NCBI RefSeq assembly: GCF_004792695.1
Contig: NZ_SRXU01000010.1
Location: 53,889 to 117,888 of the forward strand
DNA length: 64,000 bases
Direction: 5' to 3'
Source: Sphingomonas naasensis
GTDB taxonomy: Bacteria > Pseudomonadota > Alphaproteobacteria > Sphingomonadales > Sphingomonadaceae
Positions 18,076 through 25,842 of this stretch are shown here, one piece after another. Within the stretch, counting starts at the first letter, position 1; every line of letters begins with the position of its first letter. The notes beneath the pieces were generated by a model. It was not told the origin of the DNA, searched no databases, and saw only the letters and a list, made by a program, of their open reading frames with translations. The position numbers and the translations under genes are program-made.

Positions 18076-18669
18076 TCACGGCACCTCGCGACGAAGCGCG
18101 AACAGGCTTGCCGCGGTCGCCGGCGGGCTCGCCTCCGCGGCAGCGGCGGGCGTGTCGCGCCGCACGACGAACATCGGATCGCGCGGCGCCGATGGCGCTA
18201 CCGGCGCGGCGGGCGCCGGCGCGCCGACCGCGCGCAGATAGGCCGCGGTCTCGCCCGGCAAGCGCGTCTCGCCCGCGAGCCACGCAGCATAGCGTGCGGG
18301 TCCCGCATTGTACGCGCCGAACAGCCCGGGATAGCCGAAGCGGTCGTACATGCGCCGCAGATAGCAGGCGCCCGCGACGATATTGTCCGCCGGCACGTCG
18401 GGATCGTCGCCGAGCGCGAGGTCGCGGCGCAGCTCGGCCCAGGTTCCCGGCATCAACTGCATCAGCCCGATCGCGCCTTTGCGGCTGCGGATCGGGCGCC
18501 CCGCGAGCAGGGTTTGCCCCCCGCTTTCCGCCCGCATCACCCGCGCGATCCACTCGGCCGGCACCCCGCAGCGGGCCGCCGCGGCATCGATCTCGGCGGA
18601 CCAGCGCCAAACGCCGTCGGCGGCAGGTGCCGTCGCCAGCGCCAGCGCGATCAGGCTCAGCGCCGCCAT
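18076..18669 (-). CDS. Lytic transglycosylase of the conjugation module
   Basis: A 197-residue SLT-family protein. After a signal peptide (MAALSLIALALATAPAADG) the catalytic Glu lies in VMRAESGG, with the supporting motifs AIGLMQLMPGTW, IVAGACYLRRMYDRFG and FGAYNAGP. These enzymes cut peptidoglycan to let a transfer channel cross the wall (VirB1/TrbN role). The C-terminal 50 residues are an Ala/Pro-rich tail. Its start overlaps the end of the traF remnant by 13 bp, as in intact relatives of this gene pair. Confidence 0.88.
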   Translation of the reverse strand: MAALSLIALALATAPAADGVWRWSAEIDAAAARCGVPAEWIARVMRAESGGQTLLAGRPIRSRKGAIGLMQLMPGTWAELRRDLALGDDPDVPADNIVAGACYLRRMYDRFGYPGLFGAYNAGPARYAAWLAGETRLPGETAAYLRAVGAPAPAAPVAPSAPRDPMFVVRRDTPAAAAEASPPATAASLFALRREVP

Positions 18670-18986
18670 ATCAGCCTCGCCCGCCCGACGAGATCCCGGC
18701 GCGAACTGATCCCGAAATAGCGTCCGTCAAACGAGCCCGGCGCGTCCATCAGCAGCAGATATTCGCCGGCGCCGAGTCGGTGGCAGCCCTGCCACCATGG
18801 CAAATCGCGCCCGCTCTGGTCGCGGGCGAGGCGGGTCGCGACGGCCACGCCGTCCACCGAGACCCGCGCTCCCGCGCCGCATGCAATATCGCCCGGCATG
18901 GCGGCGACGCGCTTCACCAGCGGCACGTTGGCGGGGAGATAGTGACGCTCGGCGGCGAGCCTGCGCCAGCGCGGCGGCGGCCAGCC
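18657..18986 (-). pseudogene. traF: 5'-truncated traF (S26 conjugative signal peptidase)
   Basis: The C-terminal part of a TraF-type S26 peptidase is clear: HYLPANVPLVKRVAAMPGD with the catalytic Lys, VSVDGVAVATRLARD, WWQGCHRLGAGEYLLLM, FDGRYFGISSRRDLVGRARL. TraF matures pilin. Upstream of about 18986 the homology stops, so the N-terminal membrane anchor and the catalytic Ser region are missing. The frame remains open upstream but encodes unrelated sequence. I therefore call it a truncated, inactive remnant. Confidence 0.75.
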
Positions 18987-19138
18987 CTCCAGCGACGCAC
19001 CTGCGGTGCGGAGCCAACGAACCCATCGATGAAGCTCGTGTCCATTCGGGAACCAGACGGGCTTGAACGATGTTCCCTGTTCGTTCTAGCTGAGCGCCGC
19101 CCGCCAACGCGGCGATTCGAACTTGATGGAGCTTGAGC

Positions 19139-19351
19139 ATGGAGCATGACCTCCCGCTGCGCGCGGCTGCGCGCGCGATCTACGACAATTGCTATCCGAG
19201 CGAGGAGTGGGCGCCGGTCGGCTTCGACGAGGCCGAGCGCTTCCGCACGGTCCATTATCGCCAGGCGGTCGGCGCGGCGCAGCAGGCACGCGCGGTGCTC
19301 GGCGACAGCGCCGTGCAGCCCAGCCTGTTCGCAGGAACCCGGCAAGCCTGA
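19139..19351 (+). CDS. Hypothetical mobile-element protein (70 aa)
   Basis: A 70-residue acidic protein, MEHDLPLRAAARAIYDNCYP followed by SEEWAPVGFDEAERFRTVHY and ending PSLFAGTRQA. GGAG lies about 10 bases before the ATG. No family recognised. It leads a set of three closely spaced plus-strand genes (next start 9 bp away), divergent from the transglycosylase and traF remnant. Regular composition and tight spacing support it as real. Confidence 0.6.
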   Translation: MEHDLPLRAAARAIYDNCYPSEEWAPVGFDEAERFRTVHYRQAVGAAQQARAVLGDSAVQPSLFAGTRQA

Positions 19352-19359
19352 GCCGAACC

Positions 19360-19818
19360 GTGGACGCGATCGAGACGGTAAACTGGCTGGCGCACCGCTG
19401 GCCGATCGAGCTGGAGACCCGTCCCTACGGTCAGTGGGAGATCCATGTCGGGAAAATAGGCGGCCAGAGGGTTGGCCAGCGCAGCTCGCGGGAAGAATAT
19501 GACCACTGGCGCAAAGGGGCGCGGCCGATCTGTCTCGCGCGCTTCATTGCGAGCCGGTCGTCGCTCCATCCCGCGGCCGTCCTGATCACTTGCGGGACCT
19601 ACCGGCTCGGCCGGATCCCCGCGGAGCTCTGGTGCGGCTACGACGTGACCGAGCTTCTCGATCTCCCCGCTGTCACCTTGCTGTCGGCAAAGGCCCGGGC
19701 GATGTTTCCGGCCTGGCCCGAGGCAGTGATCCGCGTCGTGCAGGAAAGCAGGCTGAGGTCACTCGGTCTCAAGCCCGCGCCCGACGCACGCGGCGCGCGG
19801 CTGCGGATCGTGGCGTGA
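19360..19818 (+). CDS. Hypothetical protein (152 aa), GTG start
   Basis: A 152-residue protein starting at GTG: (M)DAIETVNWLAHRWPIELE, then GQWEIHVGKIGGQRVGQRSS, KGARPICLARFIASRSSLHP, and RIPAELWCGYDVTELLDLPA. I do not recognise the family. GTG 19360 was chosen because it falls 9 bp after the preceding stop and before the first amphipathic region; the sequence further upstream in this frame is a shadow of the previous gene. The stop overlaps the next ATG (TGATG). Confidence 0.6.
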   Translation: MDAIETVNWLAHRWPIELETRPYGQWEIHVGKIGGQRVGQRSSREEYDHWRKGARPICLARFIASRSSLHPAAVLITCGTYRLGRIPAELWCGYDVTELLDLPAVTLLSAKARAMFPAWPEAVIRVVQESRLRSLGLKPAPDARGARLRIVA

Positions 19819-20132
19819 TGGCGCGGTATGACCGGGATGGCGGCCAGGTACCGACGACCTTGTTCGAATGCGCGGCCTTCCACCGGTCGGTGAAGGTGCA
19901 TTGTCCGACCTGCGGTCGCGAGGCGGTATTTCACGGCGCCGCCTTGTGGTGGCTGTTCCAGCGCAAGCATTGGCCCGACCATCTGGACTACGTCCCGGCG
20001 AAGATGCGCTGCACGGGATGTGGGCGCCGCGGCATTCCGGTCCGGCTGAGCCGCGAGGCACCGACCATGGTGCACCTGCCGCTTCCCGACGATGCCGCAT
20101 GGAAGCGCGCCGTCAGCAGGTTCCGGTCCTGA
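19818..20132 (+). CDS. Zinc-ribbon-like hypothetical protein
   Basis: A 104-residue protein with two Cys pairs, VHCPTCGREAVF and MRCTGCGRRGIPVRL, spaced as a treble-clef zinc ribbon. Between them is FHGAALWWLFQRKHWPDHL. The second ribbon half is followed by a basic stretch, so nucleic-acid or protein binding is possible. Translation is coupled to the preceding gene by a one-base overlap. Similar small zinc-ribbon proteins occur in alphaproteobacterial integrative elements. Function unknown. Confidence 0.65.
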   Translation: MARYDRDGGQVPTTLFECAAFHRSVKVHCPTCGREAVFHGAALWWLFQRKHWPDHLDYVPAKMRCTGCGRRGIPVRLSREAPTMVHLPLPDDAAWKRAVSRFRS

Positions 20133-20165
20133 CGCCCGACCGCTCAGGGGCCAGCGTCCGACAGG

Positions 20166-20810
20166 TCAAAGGAGCGCAGGCGCGCTCGCCTCTGCCTTGC
20201 GCTTGACCCAGAGTTCGCTGGTGCGGTCCATCTGGATGAGCGCGTCCGGAAAACAGCGCTCCTGAAATGCCACGACGTCGTCAAAGCTGCCGTGAAGCCA
20301 GCGATCATATTCACCGCGGTGAAGCAGGACCGGCATCCGGTCGTGCACGGGGCGGATCGCCTCGTTGCACTCTGTCATCACGCCCGAATAGACCGGTCCC
20401 CACTCGGCGCTCTCGCGCCACAGACCTGCCCAAGCGAAGACGGGTTCGTCCTTCACGCTGAACCAGGTCCGCGTCTTCGAGCCCTTGGGGCCTTCAGCCT
20501 CGGCGAAAGCCGTGACCGGGATCAGGCAGCGCCATTCGGGCTTGCGCGCGAGCCCGATCCACATGCCCTTGCGCAGATCGGCGATGTTGTTGACGGGCTT
20601 GGGCTTCGCGGTCGGGCTCATCGTCTTCAGCCGAAGCGGAAAACCCCAGACCATCGACTGCATGAGCGGCTTGCCCCCCACCTCCCGGACGACAACACCC
20701 GGGCAGCCGGGATATACCTCCTCGCCTGCGTTCGACAGGACCGGATTGGCGACACCGAAATGCGCGGCCACTTCCGCAGCGGACTTCCTGACCGTGTAGA
20801 GATTGCACAT
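20166..20810 (-). CDS. SOS response-associated peptidase (SRAP/YedK/HMCES family)
   Basis: A 214-residue SRAP protein, family of E. coli YedK and human HMCES, which crosslinks to abasic sites in single-stranded DNA through Cys2. The key residues appear present: MCNLY at the N-terminus (Cys2), NNIADL at the Asn position, CLIPVTAFAEAEG with the active-site Glu, and PVHDRMPVLL with the His. It is the last gene of a minus-strand group with a degenerate paralogue and a thermonuclease. The residue assignments come from family patterns, not an alignment. Confidence 0.9.
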   Translation of the reverse strand: MCNLYTVRKSAAEVAAHFGVANPVLSNAGEEVYPGCPGVVVREVGGKPLMQSMVWGFPLRLKTMSPTAKPKPVNNIADLRKGMWIGLARKPEWRCLIPVTAFAEAEGPKGSKTRTWFSVKDEPVFAWAGLWRESAEWGPVYSGVMTECNEAIRPVHDRMPVLLHRGEYDRWLHGSFDDVVAFQERCFPDALIQMDRTSELWVKRKAEASAPALL

Positions 20811-20899
20811 CGGCGAAACCTATCAAGCACCCGTCCGATGTCCAGACGAGCCCGGGTCTCCCAGCCGCAGAGTCCCGGCCGGTGCGGCAGCTCCGCGTG

Positions 20900-21556
20900 T
20901 TACAGCAGGCCCAGCTGCGATGCCGCGGGCGGCGGTCCACCGCTGCGCCAGGGATCGTCGGTATGCAGCACGGTCATCCGTTCGGCCGCCATGGGCGGAC
21001 GGAACTGGAAGCCGATGACGTCCGCGATCGAGCCATGCAGCCAGCGCGCCTGCTCGTCCGGCTCGAGCAGGACTGGCATCCTGTCGTTGGTCGGCGGAAT
21101 GGCGGCGTTCGCCTCCATCGTCATGCCCGCAAAACAGGGACCGACATCGGGAATATTCCGGCAGAACCCGGCCCAAGCCATGATCGACTGGTCCGCCACG
21201 GAGAACCAAGTCCGCGTCTTCTTTCCGGGATCGCCCTCGGGATTGCCGAAATGAGTGATCGGGATGATGCAACGGTAGCGTGGGTCGACCACGGTCTGCT
21301 CCCACATCGGATTGGTAAGGTCCGCGACCAGCCCGATGATGTCAGCCTCCTTGCCCTGCAGCCGAACGTCACGAATGTGCCGCGGAAAGCCCCAGCGCAT
21401 CATCCGCAAACGCCGGCGTCCGCCGGCCTCGAACATCACGAGCCCCTGTCCGCCCTCGGTCAGGTCCGGCGGGATGACGATCTGCCCCGCAACCTCGGCC
21501 CCGAAGAAAGCACAGACCTCCTCGATCGAGGCGCGCAGGCTGTGGAGCCGTGACAT
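20900..21556 (-). CDS. Degenerate SRAP paralogue, active site apparently lost
   Basis: A 218-residue SRAP-fold protein, clearly related to the previous one (MRWGFPRHIRD, KKTRTWFSVADQSIMAWAGF, NDRMPVLLEPDEQARWLHGS). It starts MSRLHSL instead of MC-x-x-Y, so Cys2 is absent. The Asn-containing box reads LVADL, the Glu position reads ITHFGNPEG and the His of HDRMP is Asn (NDRMP). It is full length with no frameshift, so it looks like a maintained non-catalytic copy rather than decay. Its start is one base from the thermonuclease stop, which implies coexpression. Confidence 0.85.
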   Translation of the reverse strand: MSRLHSLRASIEEVCAFFGAEVAGQIVIPPDLTEGGQGLVMFEAGGRRRLRMMRWGFPRHIRDVRLQGKEADIIGLVADLTNPMWEQTVVDPRYRCIIPITHFGNPEGDPGKKTRTWFSVADQSIMAWAGFCRNIPDVGPCFAGMTMEANAAIPPTNDRMPVLLEPDEQARWLHGSIADVIGFQFRPPMAAERMTVLHTDDPWRSGGPPPAASQLGLL

Positions 21557-21973
21557 CTAGCGCGCTGCGCGACAGCGCTGTGCGAGAGCGCCGCCGTCAT
21601 CCCAGTCGCGCCGATATTGCGCCTGACTGCGCTGAAGCTGCCAGCACGAAAGATCGCCTTTTGCCCCTCGCACCAGCCCCAGTGTCCGACCATAGCGGTC
21701 GGCGCCGATCCGCTCGATCACCAACCGGCCTGCAGCCGCCTGCGTTAGGCTGCGCTTGCTCGCAAAGGGATCGCCAGGCGCGCAGCGCCGATTGCCCTGG
21801 CAGTGCCCTGGCATCTCAGCGGCGTCGATGCCGAGCAGTCGGACACGCTCCCGGCCACAACGCAGCGTGTCGCCATCGACCACACGACAATTCTCAAGCG
21901 GCGCCGTCAACGCCCCTCTTGCGTCGCCGGCGGCGCTGCCGGTCAGCAGCAATGTCAAAAGGGTCGCGAGCAT
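21557..21973 (-). CDS. Secreted SNase-like thermonuclease
   Basis: A 138-residue staphylococcal-nuclease-fold protein with an N-terminal signal peptide (MLATLLTLLLTGSAAGDARG). The core shows VVDGDTLRCGRERVRLLGID with Asp and Arg positions typical of the family, then AEMPGHCQGNRRCAPGD and IGADRYGRTLGLV (the second Arg region). It probably cleaves DNA or RNA in the periplasm or outside the cell. ATG 21973 gives a normal signal peptide; an upstream TTG would add six residues. It is the first gene of the SRAP group. Confidence 0.85.
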   Translation of the reverse strand: MLATLLTLLLTGSAAGDARGALTAPLENCRVVDGDTLRCGRERVRLLGIDAAEMPGHCQGNRRCAPGDPFASKRSLTQAAAGRLVIERIGADRYGRTLGLVRGAKGDLSCWQLQRSQAQYRRDWDDGGALAQRCRAAR

Positions 21974-22034
21974 ACTGATAGGTTCTCTCAAGGGAAGGTG
22001 GTGATGGCCTACCAGATTCGATTTTGTTCGCCAA

Positions 22035-22586
22035 ATGTTCTATACGCCGCCGCTCACCGAGTCGGAGACCATTGTGCGCTTTGAAGGAACATTCTGGCTG
22101 CTCTGGGAAGACGAACCTTTGAGCCCTGCCACCACGCGGTTCTTCGAATTTCGCGAAGGCATCATCTTCGATGCGCGTACCGATGCCCGGCGGGGTACCT
22201 ATGCGGAGGTCGACCACGGCGTGGACGCGCTGTTCGACGAGGCGCACGGCGAGCGCGAGGTGATGATGTTTCGGATGCCGCACGCTTCAAAGAAGTGGGG
22301 CGGCAAGTTCGTCAACGTGATGCCTCACTTCGATCCGGAGTGCGAGAGCTACGCCATCACCTTCTCCAATGCGCGTTATGAAGCGTATGTCGCTTCGCGC
22401 CCTGCCAACGATTTCGAGACCGACGAAGAGGCAGACGAGCGGAAGGATCGCGAGACCGAAGAATTCGGCATCTTGCCCATGTTCGGCTATGCTTATCGTG
22501 ACTGCATTGAAGTCCGCGCGATGGCCGACGCCAACGAACGCAGTGCGACTGCCCGCATGCATCGAGAGCATCTCAGAGCGGTCTAG
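22035..22586 (+). CDS. Hypothetical protein (183 aa)
   Basis: A 183-residue acidic cytoplasmic-looking protein (MFYTPPLTESETIVRFEGTF, EFREGIIFDARTDARRGTY, ERKDRETEEFGILPMFGYAY). It has no signal peptide, transmembrane helix or motif I can name. It is divergent from the thermonuclease with 61 bp between starts, so the two may share a control region. Length and even composition support a real gene. Confidence 0.6.
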   Translation: MFYTPPLTESETIVRFEGTFWLLWEDEPLSPATTRFFEFREGIIFDARTDARRGTYAEVDHGVDALFDEAHGEREVMMFRMPHASKKWGGKFVNVMPHFDPECESYAITFSNARYEAYVASRPANDFETDEEADERKDRETEEFGILPMFGYAYRDCIEVRAMADANERSATARMHREHLRAV

Positions 22587-22718
22587 CGTCTACCGAATGA
22601 GAGTGGGCGCTCGTACAAGCTTGATCTTTGGCAAAGGGGCGCGGATGCGCACCTAGCGTCGGGCCCTTGTTATATTCAGGTATATCCGTCGTGGGCTTCA
22701 TTCGCTTGCGGCGTTACA

Positions 22719-23174
22719 ATGGTTTATATGGATGCGCTGACCACCGCCGTCTCGGCCCCGGCCGTCCCCGCTGCTCGCGCTGCCCTGGGCAATGCATTCG
22801 TCGCCGCAGGATGGAACCGAGCGCAGGCAGAGGGAGCATTAAATACGCTGAGCGATCCGGCAGCGGTCTCGCTTTACACGGTTGAAGCGAACGATGTGCT
22901 GGCGCGGGTCAAGGTGCCGATCCTCGCTCTGTACGCGGCCAACGACGCGGTCATCTCCACCCGGCGGAGTATTCCGGAAGCTCGGCTTGCTCTCCGTGGC
23001 AACCCCGATGCCACCGTGATCGAAGTTCCGGATGTAAACCACGGGTTTCAGCAACTGGAGTCGGAAGCGTCCGGAAAATCAGAGTATAAGGGATGGCCGA
23101 TATCCGATCCAAAAACCCTCAATCTGATCGACCAATGGCTCGCCAAGCGACTCCTTCGAGCCGGGCATGACTGA
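22719..23174 (+). pseudogene. C-terminal fragment of an alpha/beta hydrolase
   Basis: 151 codons resembling the C-terminal half of a dienelactone-hydrolase-type alpha/beta hydrolase: VKVPILALYAANDAVISTR with the acid residue, and VIEVPDVNHGFQ with the catalytic His. The nucleophile elbow (GxSxG), which should lie N-terminal to this part, is absent and the N-terminal 70 residues do not form a recognisable core. It is most likely a 5'-truncated remnant, although an open frame with a Met start remains. Confidence 0.6.
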
Positions 23175-23261
23175 GCGGCCGCGTGCCGCCTTCACAATGC
23201 ACGACGGGCGTGAGAAATGGTCCGCTTTCGTGCCTTCTGACAACTGAAGCCGTCGTTCCGA

Positions 23262-23286
23262 AATCCACCCGATCTCTGACATTCGC
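23262..23286 (+). repeat. 25-bp dispersed intergenic repeat, copy 1
   Basis: aatccacccgatctctgaca then ttcgc. Copy 2 lies inverted at 24144-24168 and matches 23 of 25 bases. The pair flanks the unknown secreted-protein gene 23469-24083. No gene covers 23175-23468. Confidence 0.6.
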
Positions 23287-23468
23287 GGTCGAAACCCGGC
23301 GTTCGAAAGCGGAAGGGCAGCTCCCGCGCCACAGCCAGAAAATCCGAAAAGCGCCGACCGCTGCCGAACCGCGACGTTCTGAACACGACCATGGCGGTTA
23401 TTACATAAATGATGCAGCATCCTTCCCGATTAGAAGGGCGCGACACGAGTCAAAGAGGCGAGTGTGCA

Positions 23469-24083
23469 ATGTGGAAACTCGTGGTTTTGGTGCTGGCCTT
23501 GGGAACGTCGAATGTCGGCATACCGCAAGCTGGTCCGTTCGATCAGCCTGAACCACAAGTCTTTGCCCGTTCGGAAGATCAAGAGCGTGCACGAATGCTT
23601 TCTGAGCCATGCAGCGAGGCGGACATCGGGATCGGTTGCTATCGCTTTAATGGTCGCTCGATCCGTGAGGCGCCATGCACATACCATATCGACCCGGGGG
23701 TCATCGGATCATTGCCAACTGACCAGTGCTACAAAATGGACGCGCCCCGTCGCTATCGAGGCGTTTGGGTGGACGAGTTCGAGGGGCAGAGGTTTATACC
23801 GGAAGGCACAAGTCCTGCCGAATGGCCGCGCGCCGATCCAAAATCCGCCGGATGGAGAGAGCAATTTGAGCGCGCGCGGCTCGCGACAATCTGGCTGGAC
23901 GCCAGTCGCGTCAGTTTTGACAAGATGCCCCGTAAGCGTGGAACGAAAAAGATCATCGAGTTTGTAGGGCGGAAGACCAAATATCCGGGCGCCTACGGCC
24001 ACTTCGGAATGTCGGGACAAGAAATCATTGTCGATCAAGTGATCGCGCTGCGCGAATGTCCCTCGACCGGCCTCTGTCGCTGA
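23469..24083 (+). CDS. Putative secreted protein of unknown function
   Basis: A 204-residue protein with a short hydrophobic N-terminus (MWKLVVLVLALGTSNVGIPQ) that looks like a signal peptide. The mature part has six or more Cys residues (SEADIGIGCYRFNGRS, APCTYHIDP, LRECPSTGLCR), which supports export and disulfides. I do not recognise a family. A longer start at 23409 lacks a signal peptide, so ATG 23469 is preferred. It is flanked by inverted copies of a 25-bp repeat, suggesting a small mobile or recombined cassette. Confidence 0.6.
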   Translation: MWKLVVLVLALGTSNVGIPQAGPFDQPEPQVFARSEDQERARMLSEPCSEADIGIGCYRFNGRSIREAPCTYHIDPGVIGSLPTDQCYKMDAPRRYRGVWVDEFEGQRFIPEGTSPAEWPRADPKSAGWREQFERARLATIWLDASRVSFDKMPRKRGTKKIIEFVGRKTKYPGAYGHFGMSGQEIIVDQVIALRECPSTGLCR

Positions 24084-24143
24084 ATGCGGGCGGACCGCGT
24101 TCCAGCCAACGTCCGCCGTTCCGCAATTACCCATCCGGTTGGA

Positions 24144-24168
24144 GCGAGTGTCCGAGATCGGGTGGATT
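24144..24168 (-). repeat. 25-bp dispersed intergenic repeat, copy 2 (inverted)
   Basis: Reads on the minus strand aatccacccgatctcggaca then ctcgc, 23 of 25 identical to copy 1 at 23262-23286. It lies between two small unknown genes. Confidence 0.6.
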
Positions 24169-24224
24169 GCCGCCCGACTGCTTTCACAGCAGAATTGCTA
24201 AAAGCTGCTGTCGGAGACGCTGAT

Positions 24225-24683
24225 ATGAGTGTGGACTTTTACGTGGCCATGCCCGCTGCAAATTGGCCGACAGCTTCTGCAGTGCAACGATGTTTGTCCG
24301 AGCGCGCGCACCCGGTGCACGTCAAACGCTTCCCGACACTGAAAGGCGGAGGCGTCGTCAACGACGGAGCGCTTGCGGTGATCGACGGAAAAGAGGTTTA
24401 TCTAGAGGGAGAGCTGGCTCCGGCTTCGGCGATTTCGGCAGACGTAAGGAGCATCAATGAGCGCCTAATGGCCGCCTCGGCTCCCGAACGGATCGGCGCG
24501 AATGATGTAATTGTGTCCTTTCGGACCCGCTCTCCGACGGAAATACGAGCGGCGAGCTACGTTATTTCGGCACTGATAGTTTGCTTCAACGGGCTCGGCT
24601 TCGAGCCGCAGGGCAACACGCATGGCCGTGCTAGCTTCGCCCGAGCAATCATTGAAAGTGCCGAGGCGCTCAAAGATTTGTAA
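24225..24683 (+). CDS. Hypothetical protein (152 aa)
   Basis: A 152-residue protein starting MSVDFYVAMPAANWPTASAV with GGAGA about 8 bases upstream. It contains VQRCLSERAHPVHVKRFPTL, VVNDGALAVIDGKEVYLEGE and a C-terminal helical part (SYVISALIVCFNGLGFEPQG). The alternating strand pattern suggests a small alpha/beta fold; I cannot name the family. The reading frame extends upstream into the repeat region, but the ribosome site supports this start. Confidence 0.6.
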   Translation: MSVDFYVAMPAANWPTASAVQRCLSERAHPVHVKRFPTLKGGGVVNDGALAVIDGKEVYLEGELAPASAISADVRSINERLMAASAPERIGANDVIVSFRTRSPTEIRAASYVISALIVCFNGLGFEPQGNTHGRASFARAIIESAEALKDL

Positions 24684-24844
24684 GGGAAAGGCCGCTTTCG
24701 GGCAATGACGGCTGAATTCCGGCGTCCGCTAATGGGGTGGAGGCCGCCGCTCGAGGCGAACCCTGCGCTAATGTCCGCTTTCCCAGCATCGGCCCCCCAA
24801 AGCGGACGGGCAGCAAGCGGCCTAGGTTCGGCCATTCGGGGCCG

Positions 24845-25741
24845 CTAATCCATCAATCGCGGAAGCTGTGACGCCAGCGCGTCGATCGCCAGGCGGACTT
24901 TTGTCTGCATGAAAGGCGTCGCGAGCCAGACCGCATGACAATCGTACGGGTATTCTCCCTCGTCCTCCAGGATCTGCTCCAGCGCGCCGGCCGCGATTCT
25001 GCGCCTGACCAGCCAGAGTGGAAGCCAGGCGATGCCGAGCCCGTCTGCAGCTGCGTCCGCGATGGCGTCGAGATCGTCGAGCACCGCGCGTGGTTTTACG
25101 CTCACCTCGCGCGCGGGCCCCTCGGACGAGGGAAACATCCAGGGGGCTATCCTTCCGTCGCGGCCGTACAGGAGGGCAGCATGATGCCCGAGATCGGCCA
25201 GACTTTCAGGGGCGCCGTTTTCGGCGAGATAACGGGGCGCGGCACACACGACCATCCGTTGCCGTGCGATCCGCCGCGCCATATGGTCGCTCCGGTCCTC
25301 GAGGGTTCCGGTCCTTACGGCAAGATCGAAGCGGCCTGTTGCGAGATCGAGCAGCTGGTCGGAGAATGAGAGTTCGAGTTCGAGTTCCGGGTGAGCAAGA
25401 AGAAGCCTCAGCAGGATCGGCGATGCGCAATGCCGTCCGAAATGGACCGGCATGCTGATCCGCAGCTTACCCCGGATGCCGGCGCTTTCGGCTGCGAAGC
25501 GATCGAGTGCGTCGATCTCCGCAAGAATGTCCTTGCAGCGCGCAAAGTAGCTCAATCCGATCTCGGTCAGGCTTTGCCGCCGCGTAGTGCGATTGATCAG
25601 CCGTGCGCCCGCGGCCTGCTCGAGGGCCTTCACATGCTTGCCCACCATCGGGCCGGACAAGCCGGTCTCCTCGGCGACCGCCGCGAACGAGCCGACAATT
25701 GCGGCCCGGACGAAGATTCGCATGCTCTCGATTCTATCCAT
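24845..25741 (-). CDS. LysR-family transcriptional regulator
   Basis: A 298-residue LysR regulator. The winged HTH is at the N-terminus (MDRIESMRIFVRAAIVGSFA, AVAEETGLSGPMVGKHVKAL, RLINRTTRRQSLTEIG). The effector domain follows from about residue 90 (LRISMPVHFGRHCASPILLR). It is divergent from a quinone-oxidoreductase-type gene across a 101-bp gap containing an inverted repeat, the usual LysR arrangement. It probably represses or activates that gene in response to an electrophile or aromatic compound. The ligand is unknown. Confidence 0.93.
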   Translation of the reverse strand: MDRIESMRIFVRAAIVGSFAAVAEETGLSGPMVGKHVKALEQAAGARLINRTTRRQSLTEIGLSYFARCKDILAEIDALDRFAAESAGIRGKLRISMPVHFGRHCASPILLRLLLAHPELELELSFSDQLLDLATGRFDLAVRTGTLEDRSDHMARRIARQRMVVCAAPRYLAENGAPESLADLGHHAALLYGRDGRIAPWMFPSSEGPAREVSVKPRAVLDDLDAIADAAADGLGIAWLPLWLVRRRIAAGALEQILEDEGEYPYDCHAVWLATPFMQTKVRLAIDALASQLPRLMD

Positions 25742-25805
25742 TGCAAATCACTGGTTTTGATTGTGTGTCCCGATACGCCCTTTATCGCGATTTCCGGCGC
25801 GCTAA

Positions 25806-25831
25806 CGAACGATTTGTAGATATTTCGTTCG
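25806..25831. promoter_or_regulatory. Probable LysR operator
   Basis: cgaacga (25806-25812) and tcgttcg (25825-25831) form a perfect 7-bp inverted repeat with a 12-bp spacer, close to the T-N11-A layout of LysR sites. It sits just upstream of the oxidoreductase start in the divergent intergenic region. Confidence 0.6.
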
Positions 25832-25842
25832 GAGTTTGACAG

